Of a stretch of 64,000 nt of DNA, positions 35,942 to 45,582 are shown one piece after another; within the stretch, counting starts at the first letter, position 1; the number at the start of each line of letters is the position of its first letter. Source of the stretch: Blastococcus sp. PRF04-17. GTDB lineage: Bacteria; Actinomycetota; Actinomycetes; Mycobacteriales; Geodermatophilaceae. The position numbers were made by a program, and so were the translations under genes. Location: contig NZ_CP095412.1 of NCBI RefSeq assembly GCF_023016265.1, positions 1,550,001 to 1,614,000 on the forward strand. Reading direction: 5' to 3'. Under the pieces are notes generated by a model. The model was given only the letters and a program-made list of their open reading frames with translations, did no database searches and was not told the DNA's origin.

Positions 35942-37162
35942 TCAATCGGTCAAGTCGCGGATCACCGCATCGGCGAGCAGCCGGCCCCGGTCGGTCAGGA
36001 CCGCAGAGCCTGCGGCGTGTGCGCCCGGCTCCAGCAGCCCGTCGGCCACGGCGACCCGCGCCCGTTCCCGGCCCGCGCCGGACAGCAGGGACAGCGGGAG
36101 CCCCTCGCGCAGGCGCAGGCCCAGCATGATCGTCTCGAGCGCCCGGTCGGCGTCGTCCAGGAGCTCGCTGTCCTGGGCAGGGCTCTCGCCGCGCGCCAGC
36201 CGGTCGGCGTAGACGGCGGGGTGCTTGACGTTCCACCAGCGCAGCCCACCGACGTGGCTGTGCGCCCCCGGCCCGATGCCCCACCAGTTGGCGTTCGCCC
36301 AGTAGAGCTCGTTGTGCCGGCAGCGGGCGGCGTCGTCCGTCGCCCAGTTGGACACCTCGTACCAGTCGAACCCGGCCTCGCGCAGCGTCGCGTCGGCCTG
36401 CACGTACCGGTCGGCGAGGACGTCGTCGTCGGTCATCGGCAGCTCGCCACGGCTGATCCGGCGCGCCAGCCGGGTGCCCTCCTCGACGATCAGCGCGTAG
36501 GCGCTGACGTGGTCGACCGGACTGCCCAGGACGGCGTCGAGCGAGGCCGCCCAGTCCTCGTCGGTCTCCCCCGGCGTGCCGTAGATGAGGTCGAGGTTGA
36601 CGTGCTCGAAACCGGCGGCCGCGGCCTCGTGCGCCGCCTGGACCGCCCGCCCGGGTGTGTGCCGGCGGTCCAGCACGGCCAGCACGTGCTCGGCGGCCGA
36701 CTGCATGCCGAGACTGACCCGCGTGAACCCGGCCTCGCGCAGCCGGGTGAGGTAGGCCGTGCTGACCGTCTCGGGGTTGGCCTCGGTGGTCACCTCGACG
36801 TCGTCGGCCACGGGGAACAGCCGCTGGATCTGGGCGAGGACGGCCGCCAGGTCGTCGGCCGGTAGCAGCGTCGGCGTGCCGCCCCCGACGAACACCGTGG
36901 ACACCGTCGGCAGGTCGGGGCCCAGGGTCTCCGCCGCGCGGCGCAGCTCGGCGATCGCCGTGCCCGCGTACTCGGAGCGGTTGGCACCGGGCCCGAGCTC
37001 GTCGGAGGTGTAGGTGTTGAAGTCGCAGTAGCCGCACCGGGTGGCACAGAACGGCACGTGCACGTACAGCCCGAACGGCGTGCGGGCCACGTTCTCGAGT
37101 GCGGCGGCGGGCAGCTCGAGCGAGGCGGGAGTCTCTCCGAGCAGCGGCAGGACGGTGTTCAT
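35942..37162 (-). CDS. hemW: HemW-type radical SAM haem chaperone
   Basis: 406 residues. Radical SAM cluster motif CATRCGYCDFNTYT (Cx3Cx2C), VFVGGGTPTLLPADDL, TTEANPETV, RVSLGMQSAAEHVLAVLDRRHTPG, NLDLIYGTPGETDEDW and a C-terminal HemN-like domain. HemW proteins bind haem and were long annotated as coproporphyrinogen III oxidase; true oxidase activity is unlikely. Position near hrcA and lepA is the conserved actinobacterial order. Confidence 0.93.
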   Translation of the reverse strand: MNTVLPLLGETPASLELPAAALENVARTPFGLYVHVPFCATRCGYCDFNTYTSDELGPGANRSEYAGTAIAELRRAAETLGPDLPTVSTVFVGGGTPTLLPADDLAAVLAQIQRLFPVADDVEVTTEANPETVSTAYLTRLREAGFTRVSLGMQSAAEHVLAVLDRRHTPGRAVQAAHEAAAAGFEHVNLDLIYGTPGETDEDWAASLDAVLGSPVDHVSAYALIVEEGTRLARRISRGELPMTDDDVLADRYVQADATLREAGFDWYEVSNWATDDAARCRHNELYWANANWWGIGPGAHSHVGGLRWWNVKHPAVYADRLARGESPAQDSELLDDADRALETIMLGLRLREGLPLSLLSGAGRERARVAVADGLLEPGAHAAGSAVLTDRGRLLADAVIRDLTD

Positions 37163-37210
37163 CTGCTCCCAGTGTGCCGCGCCGGCGCTCCCGCCCGGCA
37201 GGATGCGGCT

Positions 37211-37981
37211 GTGACTCAGGACCGAGTGCTGCAGGTCGAGGTCTCGCGGGGTGTGGCCACGCTGACCCTGGACTCCCCCGCGAACCGGAACGCGCTCTCC
37301 CGCGCGATGCGCACCCAGCTGCGCGACGCACTGTCCGAGGCGCTGGCCGACGACGGCGTCCGCGTCGTGGTCCTCGACCACACCGGCCGGGTGTTCTGCT
37401 CCGGGATGGACCTCTCCGAGGCCACCGGCGGCGGGGTGCAGGACCAGGGCGTCCGCGAGTTCCCCGAGCTCCTGGAGGCCATCTGGACGTCGCCCAAGCC
37501 GGTCGTCGCGGTCGTGCGCGGCCCGGCCCGGGCCGGCGGCGTCGGACTGGCGGCGGCCTGCGACGTCGTCGTGGCGGGGACCTCGGCGACCTTCGCCTTC
37601 TCCGAGGTCCGGATCGGCATCGTGCCCGCCGTCATCTCCGCCGTCGTGCTGCCGCGGATGGTGCCGCACGTCGCGCACCGGCTGATGCTGACCGGTCAGG
37701 CCTTCGACGCCGACGTGGCTGCCGCCGGTGGCCTGGTCGACCTCGTCGTCCCGGACGCCGACGTGGACGGCGAGGTGCGTGCGCAGCTGGTGCACCTCAC
37801 CGCCGGTGCGCCCGCCGCGCTGGCTCAGACGAAGCGGCTGCTCCGGGCGCGGACGGCCGAGCTCGAGTTCGACGAGCTGCTGGAGCTCTCGGCCCGCTTC
37901 TTCGCCAGCGAGGAGGGCCAGGAAGGCATCGCCTCGTTCCGGGAGAAGCGGCCGGCCCGCTGGGTGCCGTCGCAGGACTGA
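37211..37981 (+). CDS. Enoyl-CoA hydratase/isomerase-family protein
   Basis: 256 residues, crotonase fold: VATLTLDSPANRNALSRAMRTQL, VFCSGMDLSEATGG, KPVVAVVRGPARAGGVGLAAACDVVVAGTSATFAFSEVRIGIVPAVISAVVLPRM, and LTGQAFDADVAAAGGLVDLVV. GTG start at 37211. Divergent from hemW across about 50 bases. It ends eight bases from the convergent GGDEF-EAL gene. Acyl-CoA substrate not identifiable. Confidence 0.9.
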   Translation: MTQDRVLQVEVSRGVATLTLDSPANRNALSRAMRTQLRDALSEALADDGVRVVVLDHTGRVFCSGMDLSEATGGGVQDQGVREFPELLEAIWTSPKPVVAVVRGPARAGGVGLAAACDVVVAGTSATFAFSEVRIGIVPAVISAVVLPRMVPHVAHRLMLTGQAFDADVAAAGGLVDLVVPDADVDGEVRAQLVHLTAGAPAALAQTKRLLRARTAELEFDELLELSARFFASEEGQEGIASFREKRPARWVPSQD

Positions 37982-37989
37982 TCGCTGGG

Positions 37990-40539
37990 TCAGAGGGCGC
38001 GCAGCGTGGGGCGGGCCGTCGGGCCGGCGTGCGCCCGCAGCCAGGGAGCGAGGTCGGCGACGGGCATCGGGCGTCCGAGGTGCCAGCCCTGCACCAGGTC
38101 GCAGCCCATGGAAGCCAGCAGGTCCCAGGTCGCCTCGTCCTCGACGCCCTCGGCCACGACCTCGAGGCCGAGGTGCCGGCCGAGGTCGACGATCGCCCGC
38201 ACGATCGCCACGTCGTCGCTCTGGCTGCTCAGGCCGATGACGAAGCTGCGGTCGATCTTGACCTCCTGGACGGGCAGGCTCTTGAGGTAGGACAGCGACG
38301 AGTAGCCGGTGCCGAAGTCGTCCACGGACAGCCGGACGCCGAGCGCGCGCAGCTGGTGCAGCAGCGCGATCGCCCGCGCCGGGTCGGCCATGACCGAGCT
38401 CTCGGTCACCTCGAGGGTGAGCCGTGACGCGGGGACGCCGTGCCGGCGGAGGAGGCGGGAGACCTCGTCGATCAGATCGGTGTCCTGGAGGCTGCGGGCG
38501 GAGAGGTTGACCGCGATGCCGAGGTCCGTGCCCTGCCGCCGCCAGTCGGCCACCGCGGCGAGCGAGGCGTCGAGGACCCGGGTGGTGAGCAGGCCGATCA
38601 GTCCGCTGCGCTCGGCGATCGGGATGAACTCGTCGGGCGCGATGAACCCGAGATCCGCGTGGTTCCACCGCACCAGCGCCTCGACGCTGACCGTCTTCCC
38701 GGTGGACAGCCGAGCCTGTGGCTGGACGTGCACCTCGATCCGGTCCTGGTTCAGTGCGGTGCGCAGCTCCGAGACGAGCATGAGCCGGCGCGGGTTGTCC
38801 GCGTCCGAGTCCGGCTCGTACAGCCGCAGGCCGCCGGTCGAGGCCTTGGCGTCGTACATCGCCATGTCGGCCCGCTTGAGCAGGCCGGCCGGATCCGTCG
38901 CGTGGGTCGGGGCCATGGCCAGCCCGAGGGAGCCGCCCACCTCGACCTCGAGCCCGTCGAGGGCAACCGGCTGCTCCAGCGAGCGCAGGAGTCGGCGGCC
39001 CACGCGGACGGCGCGGTCCTCGTCGTCGGTGCCGCTGAGCAGGATCGCGAACTCGTCGCCGCCCAGGCGGGCGACGAAGCCGGCCGGGCCGGCGGCGGTG
39101 CGCAGCCGTGCGCCGACCTCGACGAGCAGCTGGTCGCCCTGCTGGTGCCCCAGGGTGTCGTTGACCTCCTTGAAGCTGTCGAGGTCGAGGATCATCACCG
39201 CGGCCCCGGGCGAGCGGCCCTCCGACACCTCCTCGAGTGCAGCCACCATCTGGCGCTGGAGGGCGGTCCGGTTCGGCAGCCCGGTCAGCGCGTCGTGGGT
39301 CGCCTCGTGGCGCAACTGGTCCATCAGCTTGCCGTTCTGCAGCGCGACGGACGCGTGACTGGCCACGGTCTCGAGCAGGCGGACGTGGTCCTCGGAGAAG
39401 GTCCGGACGTCGCCGATCCGGTCGGTCACGATCAGCACACCGAGGATGCCGGTGCCTCCGCGGAGGGGCACGGCCACGGCCTCTCGGGCGACCTGGGAGT
39501 CCAGCCATCGCCGCTCGGCGGGGTCTCGCGTCCCGCGGGTGATGAGCAGCGGCTCCCCGTCCCCGACGACCCGCGCGATCAGCCACTGCTCCGCCGGCGC
39601 GGGCGTTTCCGACGACCGGCCGAGGCGCCCGGTGCTCCCGAGCCGCACGTGGGCGACGTCCCCGCCGTCGGAGGCGACGAAGGCGACCTCGGCGCGCTCG
39701 CCGCGCAGGAGCTCCTTGGCCTCCTGCAGCAGCTTGCGCAGGGTCTCGTCGACCTCGGGCGCGCTGGTCACGGCCTGGGCGAAGCGGTACAGCCGCTCGG
39801 TGCCCAGGTGCCGGTCGGCCAGCGCGGCGTACGCCCGGTAGCCCAGCAGCAGTCCGGCACCGGTGACGAGCAACAGCCAGGCGCTGTGCTGAGCGGCCGA
39901 GAGGCTCATCACGGCGATCAGGCCGAGGGTGATCACGAACGGCGCGAAGGGCTCTCCCTTCACCATGTCGTCGAGGATCGGGCGGACCCGCAGGTCGCGC
40001 TCGTAGATGGCGATCACGAGGGCCAGCGCGATGCTGGCGACGCAGTTCGCGGCGATCGCGCCGCAGTAGGCACCCAGCCAGACCACGGGGCTGCTCGCGT
40101 CCCGTCCACCAGCGAGGAGGTGGAACAGGGCGACGGCGACGGCGGTCTGCAGACTGACCAGGGCGAGGTTCCACGCCGTCTTCAGCACCGGAGCGCGACG
40201 GTGCGCGAGGAAGACCGCCAACGACCCGGCCAGGCGGCCGAGGAGGAGCTGCACCGGTGAGGCGAGGAACAGGCCGAGGACGAGCGGCAGCTCGCTGATG
40301 GAGACGGTGCGTGCCTCGCGGCGGGTCTGGAGGTAGAAGACCGACGCCTCGGTCGCCGCGAACCCGATGCCCAATGCCCACCAGGGCAGGTTCGCGAACC
40401 CGAGGTAGGGCGCCAGCTTCGCGAACGGGTGGCCGATGAGCGCGGTGAGGCCGAGCAGAGCCAGGATCATCGCGACCACCAGCACGGTCTGCGGCGACGG
40501 CCGCAGGACGGTACGTGGGCCCGGCCGGGCGTCGGCCAT
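37990..40539 (-). CDS. Membrane GGDEF-EAL cyclic-di-GMP protein
   Basis: 849 residues: an N-terminal membrane sensor of about 230 residues with seven or eight spans, a GAF domain (about 255-410, including GTGILGVLIVTDRIG), GGDEF (THDALTGLPNRTAL to ARLGGDEFAIL, intact GGDEF) and EAL (VSVEALVRWNH, ESSVMADP, VDDFGTGYSSLSYLKSLPVQEVKIDRSFV, EGVED). Both catalytic motifs look intact, so it may make and degrade cyclic di-GMP. The ATG at 40537-40539 is chosen for its GGAGGAGGTGAGG leader. Confidence 0.93.
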   Translation of the reverse strand: MADARPGPRTVLRPSPQTVLVVAMILALLGLTALIGHPFAKLAPYLGFANLPWWALGIGFAATEASVFYLQTRREARTVSISELPLVLGLFLASPVQLLLGRLAGSLAVFLAHRRAPVLKTAWNLALVSLQTAVAVALFHLLAGGRDASSPVVWLGAYCGAIAANCVASIALALVIAIYERDLRVRPILDDMVKGEPFAPFVITLGLIAVMSLSAAQHSAWLLLVTGAGLLLGYRAYAALADRHLGTERLYRFAQAVTSAPEVDETLRKLLQEAKELLRGERAEVAFVASDGGDVAHVRLGSTGRLGRSSETPAPAEQWLIARVVGDGEPLLITRGTRDPAERRWLDSQVAREAVAVPLRGGTGILGVLIVTDRIGDVRTFSEDHVRLLETVASHASVALQNGKLMDQLRHEATHDALTGLPNRTALQRQMVAALEEVSEGRSPGAAVMILDLDSFKEVNDTLGHQQGDQLLVEVGARLRTAAGPAGFVARLGGDEFAILLSGTDDEDRAVRVGRRLLRSLEQPVALDGLEVEVGGSLGLAMAPTHATDPAGLLKRADMAMYDAKASTGGLRLYEPDSDADNPRRLMLVSELRTALNQDRIEVHVQPQARLSTGKTVSVEALVRWNHADLGFIAPDEFIPIAERSGLIGLLTTRVLDASLAAVADWRRQGTDLGIAVNLSARSLQDTDLIDEVSRLLRRHGVPASRLTLEVTESSVMADPARAIALLHQLRALGVRLSVDDFGTGYSSLSYLKSLPVQEVKIDRSFVIGLSSQSDDVAIVRAIVDLGRHLGLEVVAEGVEDEATWDLLASMGCDLVQGWHLGRPMPVADLAPWLRAHAGPTARPTLRAL

Positions 40540-40565
40540 GTCCTCACCTCCTCCAGGACGAGGAC

Positions 40566-40606
40566 GGCAGAGCGGGGTGGGACGTTGAGTCCCACCCCGC
40601 TCTGCC
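40566..40606. terminator. 18-bp perfect hairpin after the subtilase gene
   Basis: Arms 40566-40583 and 40589-40606 are exact reverse complements around a 5-base loop. It lies 60 bases after the minus-strand subtilase stop and before the GGDEF-EAL leader, so it probably ends subtilase transcripts. Confidence 0.85.
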
Positions 40607-40667
40607 TCACCCGGTCGGGTCACTGGTGGTGTGGCCGACGTTTCGGCGCGGCCCTACCTCGTATTCA

Positions 40668-42257
40668 TCAGTCCCAGCCGTGGCCCGACCACGTCTTGGC
40701 CGACCAGGTGTCGCCGCTCCAGGTCTTGGCCGACCACGTGTCGCCGCTCCAGGTCTTGGCCGACCACGAATCGCCGCTCCACGTCTTGGCCGACCAGCCG
40801 TCGGCGGTCCAGCTGGCCCCGGTCCAGTCGGCGCCCGGCCAGGTGACCGTCGGCCAGGCACCGTCCCGCCAGGCGTTGCCGGCCACGCGGACGCCACGCC
40901 AGTCGCCGTAGTTCCAGACGGTGCCGTAGGAGGTGTCCCGCGCCCAGGTGTAGGCGCTCCAGGCGCGGCCGAAGATGTCGATCTCGCCGCGGAGCTCGGA
41001 AGTGCCGCTGCCGACGTGGAAGCTGCCCCGCGCCTTCTCGAGGGACCCGGTGCCGGAGCTCCAGCGGAGGTTGAGGACGCCGTCCAGCAGGCCGCCGACG
41101 GTCTTCAGCAGCGAGTCGATGGGGTTGTTCAGCACCGCCCGCAGATTGACCATGCCGCTGCCGCCGAAGATCGGCACGGTGGAGAGGATGCCGCTGGCGG
41201 TGGTCATCATCAGCTGCTTGACCTGGTCGGGCGCCAGCCACGGGTACTGCTGCAGGATCAGCGCCGCCTGACCGGCGACCACCGCCGTCGCCTGGGAGGT
41301 TCCCGAGGCGCGGGCGAAGCGGTCGCCCACGCGGGCCTGCGGGTTGTCCGAGTCCGACACGCCGCCGGGCACGCGCAGACCGAGCACCGAGACGCCCGGG
41401 GCGACCACGTCGACGTGCCGGGCGGTGGTGCCGCGCGTCGACCACGACGGAACGGTGTCGTCCGAGGAGTCGACGGTGCCGGCGCTGTCCATCGCGCCGA
41501 CCGCCAGGACGTGCGGGTCGTAGGCCGGGTTGGCCAGCGTCTTGTCCGGCCGGCCGTCGTTGCCGCCTGCGGCGACGACCACGATGCCGCGCTTCCAGGC
41601 GTTCTCGACGGCGTAGGCGAGGGGGTCGACCGTGCTGCTCTGCAGCGAGTCCGTGCCGTAGGCCAGGCTGATCACCCGGATGTTGAGACCCGGGTCCTTG
41701 GCGTGCTCGACCACCCAGTTGATGCCCGCGATGACCTGTGTGACGTCGACGGCCCCGTTGTGGGCTCCGACCTTGACGTTCACCAGGGTGGCGTCGGGCG
41801 CGATCCCGGTGAAGCGGCCGGGGTCGAGGTAGGACGACGGCGTTCCCGCGGCGTCACGGCCGGCGATGATCGACCCCATGTGGGTGCCGTGGCCGAAGGC
41901 GTCCAGGTGCGCCATCCCGTCGAGCTGGCTGTCGAACGACAGGTCCGGGCCGTTGACCACGTTGCCGCTCGTGAGGCCCGGGACCGGCGCGATCCCGGTG
42001 TCGATCAGCGCCACACCGACGCCCTTGCCGGTGAGCCCCTTGCGGTAGGCGTCGTGCGCACCGACGACCTCGGCGATGTTGTACAGCGCGCCCTTGTTGG
42101 TGACCGGGTCGTAGCCCAGCGCCGGCTGGACGTCGGCGTGCGCGGCGCTCAGACCGCTGCCGGCGAGCAGCGCACCGAGGGTCGCCACGGCGACCCCCCG
42201 GGCGATGCCGCGGCGGCCGCCGTTCCCACCTGCCCTGTATCCCGTTCGTGGTGACAC
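40668..42257 (-). CDS. Secreted S8 subtilase with tryptophan-repeat tail
   Basis: 529 residues. Twin-arginine-like or Sec signal at the N-terminus (GGRRGIARGVAVATLGALLAGSGLSAAHA). Catalytic triad: Asp in GVALIDTGIAP, His in DAFGHGTHMGSIIAG, Ser in ASGTSQATAVVAGQAAL, and the oxyanion Asn in AAGGNDG. After about residue 405 the protein becomes a Trp-rich region with W about every five residues, ending in four near-identical 10-residue units of the form WSAKTWSGDx. The tail has no protease homology and is likely exposed on or outside the cell. Confidence 0.92.
   Translation of the reverse strand: MSPRTGYRAGGNGGRRGIARGVAVATLGALLAGSGLSAAHADVQPALGYDPVTNKGALYNIAEVVGAHDAYRKGLTGKGVGVALIDTGIAPVPGLTSGNVVNGPDLSFDSQLDGMAHLDAFGHGTHMGSIIAGRDAAGTPSSYLDPGRFTGIAPDATLVNVKVGAHNGAVDVTQVIAGINWVVEHAKDPGLNIRVISLAYGTDSLQSSTVDPLAYAVENAWKRGIVVVAAGGNDGRPDKTLANPAYDPHVLAVGAMDSAGTVDSSDDTVPSWSTRGTTARHVDVVAPGVSVLGLRVPGGVSDSDNPQARVGDRFARASGTSQATAVVAGQAALILQQYPWLAPDQVKQLMMTTASGILSTVPIFGGSGMVNLRAVLNNPIDSLLKTVGGLLDGVLNLRWSSGTGSLEKARGSFHVGSGTSELRGEIDIFGRAWSAYTWARDTSYGTVWNYGDWRGVRVAGNAWRDGAWPTVTWPGADWTGASWTADGWSAKTWSGDSWSAKTWSGDTWSAKTWSGDTWSAKTWSGHGWD
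40680..40800 (-). repeat. 30-bp coding tandem repeats in the subtilase tail
   Basis: Four units of about 30 bases encode the WSAKTWSGDx decapeptide repeats. Units are nearly identical at DNA level, suggesting recent expansion. It is a coding repeat, not a CRISPR array: there are no unique spacers. Confidence 0.85.
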
Positions 42258-42481
42258 TCTGTTACCTGCGCTCTCGCTGGCGTAATGGACTCACGATCCA
42301 CCCCGTGGTGAGTCGCACACGCAGTAACCCTTCGAGTGCGCACCGTGTCATCACCCCTGCTGCAGCATCTCCTCCTTCCTGGTGACGCCAGCGGCCTGAT
42401 CCGTTTCCCCACGGCTCGTGCAGGGGCTCGGGAACGGCTCCGGGCGGCGCGCAGGGCGGCATCGCCACCGGTCACCCCCCG

Positions 42482-44236
42482 TCACCGCAGGCGGCGGGTG
42501 CTGTCGGGCAGCCGCACGGTCACACCCTGTGCGTCGAGCCACTCCATGAGCGGGACGGCGACCCGGCGGCTCGTGCGCCAGGCCCGGCGCGCCTGGCTGA
42601 CGGTGAACGGCTGCTCGATGCCGGTCAGGCGGGCGCGGGCCTGCTCGGCGATCCCGGGCGCGAGGTAGACGCCCTCGGCGATGCGGATCAGCTGGCCGCC
42701 GCGCACCGCTGCCGCCAGCTCGCGCGCGCCGAGTCCCGCCGCCTGCAGGTCCGGCGCCTCCGGGGCGGCGAACGGGTCGTCGGCGAGCCGGGTGCGCACG
42801 GCGTCGACCGCACGCTGCACATGCGGGGGCAGGTCGGCCGCACCGTCCACCACCCGTCCCTCGCGCAGCTCGAGCGGTGACCGGACCACGGCACCGACCA
42901 GGTCGGCGTCGGGCAGGTCGAGCGCCCGGCGGACCACCTCCGTCGGGGGCCCGGGCTCGAGCGGGCGGAGCCTGCGGTACCGGACGACGACGTCGGGCAC
43001 GCGGGCCGCCAGTTCGTCGGCCAGCCCCGCAGCCAGCAGCCAGCGCCCGTGCACGGCGGCTCCCGCCGGCACCGGCCAGCCCATGGCGGCGAAGTCGTCG
43101 GCCCGCACGATCCGGCGGCGCGCCAGGTCGGCCGCCGCACCCGCCGCCCCTCCGGGCTGGGCCACGAGCTCGGCGGCGCGCTGCCGGGCGGCGCCCCGGC
43201 GGCGCAGCTCCGGCGGCGCGACGTCGCGGACGTCGGCCCCGAGGACCCGGCGGGTGCCCGGCTCCCGCAGCAGCAGCCGGTCACCGACCCGCAGCGGCAG
43301 CGCGGCGTTCAGCCGCAGCCGGACGACCGGGCCCTCCAGGGGGCGCAGCCGGGCGCCCACCGTGGCCGAGCCGACGTGCACGACGGCTTCGGTGGGCAGC
43401 CGGCCCTCGGGCGCCCCGGCGAGGGTGACGTCCACGGTGCCGGTCGCGCGGAACGCACCCGGCGTCAGCAGCGCGTCCCCCCGGGAGAGCTCCTCGACCG
43501 CGATCCCGCGCAGGTTGAGCGCGACCCGCGCGGTCGCCGCCGCGCTCGGGACCGCCTCGCCGAGGGACTGCACGCCCCGGACGGCCGCCTCGCGATCGCC
43601 GAGCTGCAACCGGTCGCCGACGGCGACGGAACCCGCCGCGAGGGTTCCGGTGACGACGGTGCCCGCGCCCCGGATGGTGAAGGCCCGGTCGATCCACAGC
43701 CGGACCGGCGCGGCGGTGTCGGCCGCCGGCAGCCCCGCGAGCAGGTCGTCGAGGGCGGCGGTGAACCCGGACAGCCCGGCGCCGGTCACCGCGCTGACGG
43801 CGACGGCGGGGACCTCGCCCATCGACGTCGTCCGCAACCGGTCGCGGACGTCGGCCAGCACAGGTGCGGGATCGGCGAGGTCGGTCTTGGTGACGGCGAG
43901 CAGCGCGTGCCGCACGCCGAGGGCGTCGAGGACGGCGACGTGCTCCCCGGTCTGCGCCGACCAGCCGTCGTCGGCGGCGACCACGAGGAGCGCGGCCGGC
44001 ACCGACCCGACGCCGGCGAGCATGTTCCCGACGAACTTCTCGTGGCCCGGCACGTCCACGACCGCGAGCCGGCGCCCTGAGGGCAGCGTCGTCCAGGCGA
44101 AGCCCAGGTCGATGGTGAGCCCGCGCCGCCGCTCCTCGGCCCAGCGGTCCGGCTCCATGCCGGTCAACGCGCGGACCAGCGCGGACTTGCCGTGGTCGAC
44201 GTGACCGGCCGTCGCGACGACGTGCATGCCGGTCAC
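42482..44236 (-). CDS. selB: Selenocysteine-specific elongation factor
   Basis: 584 residues. EF-Tu-like G domain: TAGHVDHGKSALVRALTG, DVPGHEKFVGNMLAG, VTKTDL; then beta-barrel domains (FTIRGAGTVVTGTLAAGSV), and a C-terminal set of winged helices ending FTVSQARRAWRTSRRVAVPLMEWLDAQGVTVRL, which bind the SECIS hairpin. SelB carries Sec-tRNA to a recoded stop codon next to a SECIS. Start overlaps selA stop (ATGA). With a CUA-anticodon selC nearby, this SelB should act at UAG. Confidence 0.96.
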   Translation of the reverse strand: MTGMHVVATAGHVDHGKSALVRALTGMEPDRWAEERRRGLTIDLGFAWTTLPSGRRLAVVDVPGHEKFVGNMLAGVGSVPAALLVVAADDGWSAQTGEHVAVLDALGVRHALLAVTKTDLADPAPVLADVRDRLRTTSMGEVPAVAVSAVTGAGLSGFTAALDDLLAGLPAADTAAPVRLWIDRAFTIRGAGTVVTGTLAAGSVAVGDRLQLGDREAAVRGVQSLGEAVPSAAATARVALNLRGIAVEELSRGDALLTPGAFRATGTVDVTLAGAPEGRLPTEAVVHVGSATVGARLRPLEGPVVRLRLNAALPLRVGDRLLLREPGTRRVLGADVRDVAPPELRRRGAARQRAAELVAQPGGAAGAAADLARRRIVRADDFAAMGWPVPAGAAVHGRWLLAAGLADELAARVPDVVVRYRRLRPLEPGPPTEVVRRALDLPDADLVGAVVRSPLELREGRVVDGAADLPPHVQRAVDAVRTRLADDPFAAPEAPDLQAAGLGARELAAAVRGGQLIRIAEGVYLAPGIAEQARARLTGIEQPFTVSQARRAWRTSRRVAVPLMEWLDAQGVTVRLPDSTRRLR

Positions 44237-45540
44237 CGTGCGGCGACCGCCAGCACGGCCGCGGTCAGGTCGTCGTCCGCCTCCGGGGGCAGGCTGCGCA
44301 GGTCGAGCAGCGTCCGGTCGCCGTCGACGTGTCCGACGACCGGAGGCGCACCGTGCCGCAGCGGTGCGGCGAAGCCGGCGGGGAGCGAGATCGCCGCGCT
44401 GGGCAGCGGGTGCTCCGGCGCTCCTCCCCCGCCCACCCGTGCCTGGCTGTCGACCGCGCGGGCGTCCACGCCGGCGGCGATCAGCCGGGCGGCGATCCGG
44501 TCGGCCCGCGCGCGCAGGTGCGCCGGATCCGCAGCCAGCATCTGCTGGACCGGCGGTCGCGGGCCCCGCAGCGTCGCCTCGAGCCCGGCCAGCGTCGTCT
44601 TGTCGACCCGCAGCGCGCGGTAGAGCGGGTGGCGGCGGAGGCGCTGGACCAGATCGGCGCGGCCCAGGACCAGCCCGGCCTGCGGCCCGCCGAGCAGCTT
44701 GTCGCCGCTGGCCAGCACGAGGTCCGCGCCGGCGGCCAGCGTGGACTGCGCGTCCGGCTCCTCGAGCAGGAGCGCATGGGACTCGAGGAGGCCGGAGCCG
44801 ATGTCGGCGACCAGCGGCGTGCCCGTGCCCGCCAGTGCGGCGGCCAGCTCGGCCACCGCGACCTGCCGGGTGAAGCCGCGGACGACGAAGTTCGACGGGT
44901 GCACCTTGAGCACCGCGCCGGTGTCCGGGCCCAGCGCGCCCCGGTAGTCGCCGAGGGTCACGCGGTTCGTCGTCCCGACCTCGCGCAGCCGGGCGCCGGT
45001 GGTCACCAGGAGGTCCGGGATCCGGAAGCCGTCGCCGATCTCGACGAGCTCGCCGCGGGCGAGGACCAGCTCCTTGCCCTGCCCGAGCGCGGTCGCCACC
45101 AGGGCGAGCGCGGCGGCGCAGTTGTTCACCACGAGCGCCGCCTCGGCCGCGGGGACGGCGGCGAGCAGCGCGGCGATCGCCGCCTCCCCGCGCGGGCCGC
45201 GGCGGCCGGTAGCGAGGTCCAGCTCGACGTCGGTGGTGCCGCTGGCCGCCACCACGGCCTCGACCGCGGCCGGCGACCAGGGCGACCGGCCGAGGTTGGT
45301 GTGCACGAGGACGCCGGTGGCGTTGAGCACCGGCCGCAGGCTGCTGGCCGTCGACGGCAGGGACGCGAGGACGGCGGGCACGGCTTCCGGCGGGGCGACC
45401 TCGCCGTCGCGGATGCGCTGCTGCACCCGCTGGACGGCGTCCTTCACCAGGCCGCGGCCGAGCCGTTCGCCGGCGGCGGCCAGCTGCGGATCGGCGAGCA
45501 GCGTGTCGGTGCGGGGCACCTGCCGGCGGTGATCGCTCAT
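44233..45540 (-). CDS. selA: L-seryl-tRNA(Sec) selenium transferase
   Basis: 435 residues. The PLP lysine is K281 in SGDKLLGGPQAG; other family blocks are LNATGVLVHTNLGRSPW, VELDLATGRRGPRG, VNNCAAALALVATAL, KVHPSNFVVRGFT and LVADIGSGLL. It converts Ser-tRNA(Sec) to Sec-tRNA(Sec) using selenophosphate. It starts 42 bases after the 3' end of selC, so selC-selA-selB are probably one transcript. Confidence 0.96.
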   Translation of the reverse strand: MSDHRRQVPRTDTLLADPQLAAAGERLGRGLVKDAVQRVQQRIRDGEVAPPEAVPAVLASLPSTASSLRPVLNATGVLVHTNLGRSPWSPAAVEAVVAASGTTDVELDLATGRRGPRGEAAIAALLAAVPAAEAALVVNNCAAALALVATALGQGKELVLARGELVEIGDGFRIPDLLVTTGARLREVGTTNRVTLGDYRGALGPDTGAVLKVHPSNFVVRGFTRQVAVAELAAALAGTGTPLVADIGSGLLESHALLLEEPDAQSTLAAGADLVLASGDKLLGGPQAGLVLGRADLVQRLRRHPLYRALRVDKTTLAGLEATLRGPRPPVQQMLAADPAHLRARADRIAARLIAAGVDARAVDSQARVGGGGAPEHPLPSAAISLPAGFAAPLRHGAPPVVGHVDGDRTLLDLRSLPPEADDDLTAAVLAVAAR

Positions 45541-45582
45541 CGTCCCGGAGCGTAGGCGGCTCTGCTCGCGGATGAGGAGGTA

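Noticed and set aside
40680-40800. Regular 30-base repeats that could suggest a CRISPR array.
   Set aside because: Units are contiguous, in frame, and code for the subtilase tail; there are no spacers and no cas genes.
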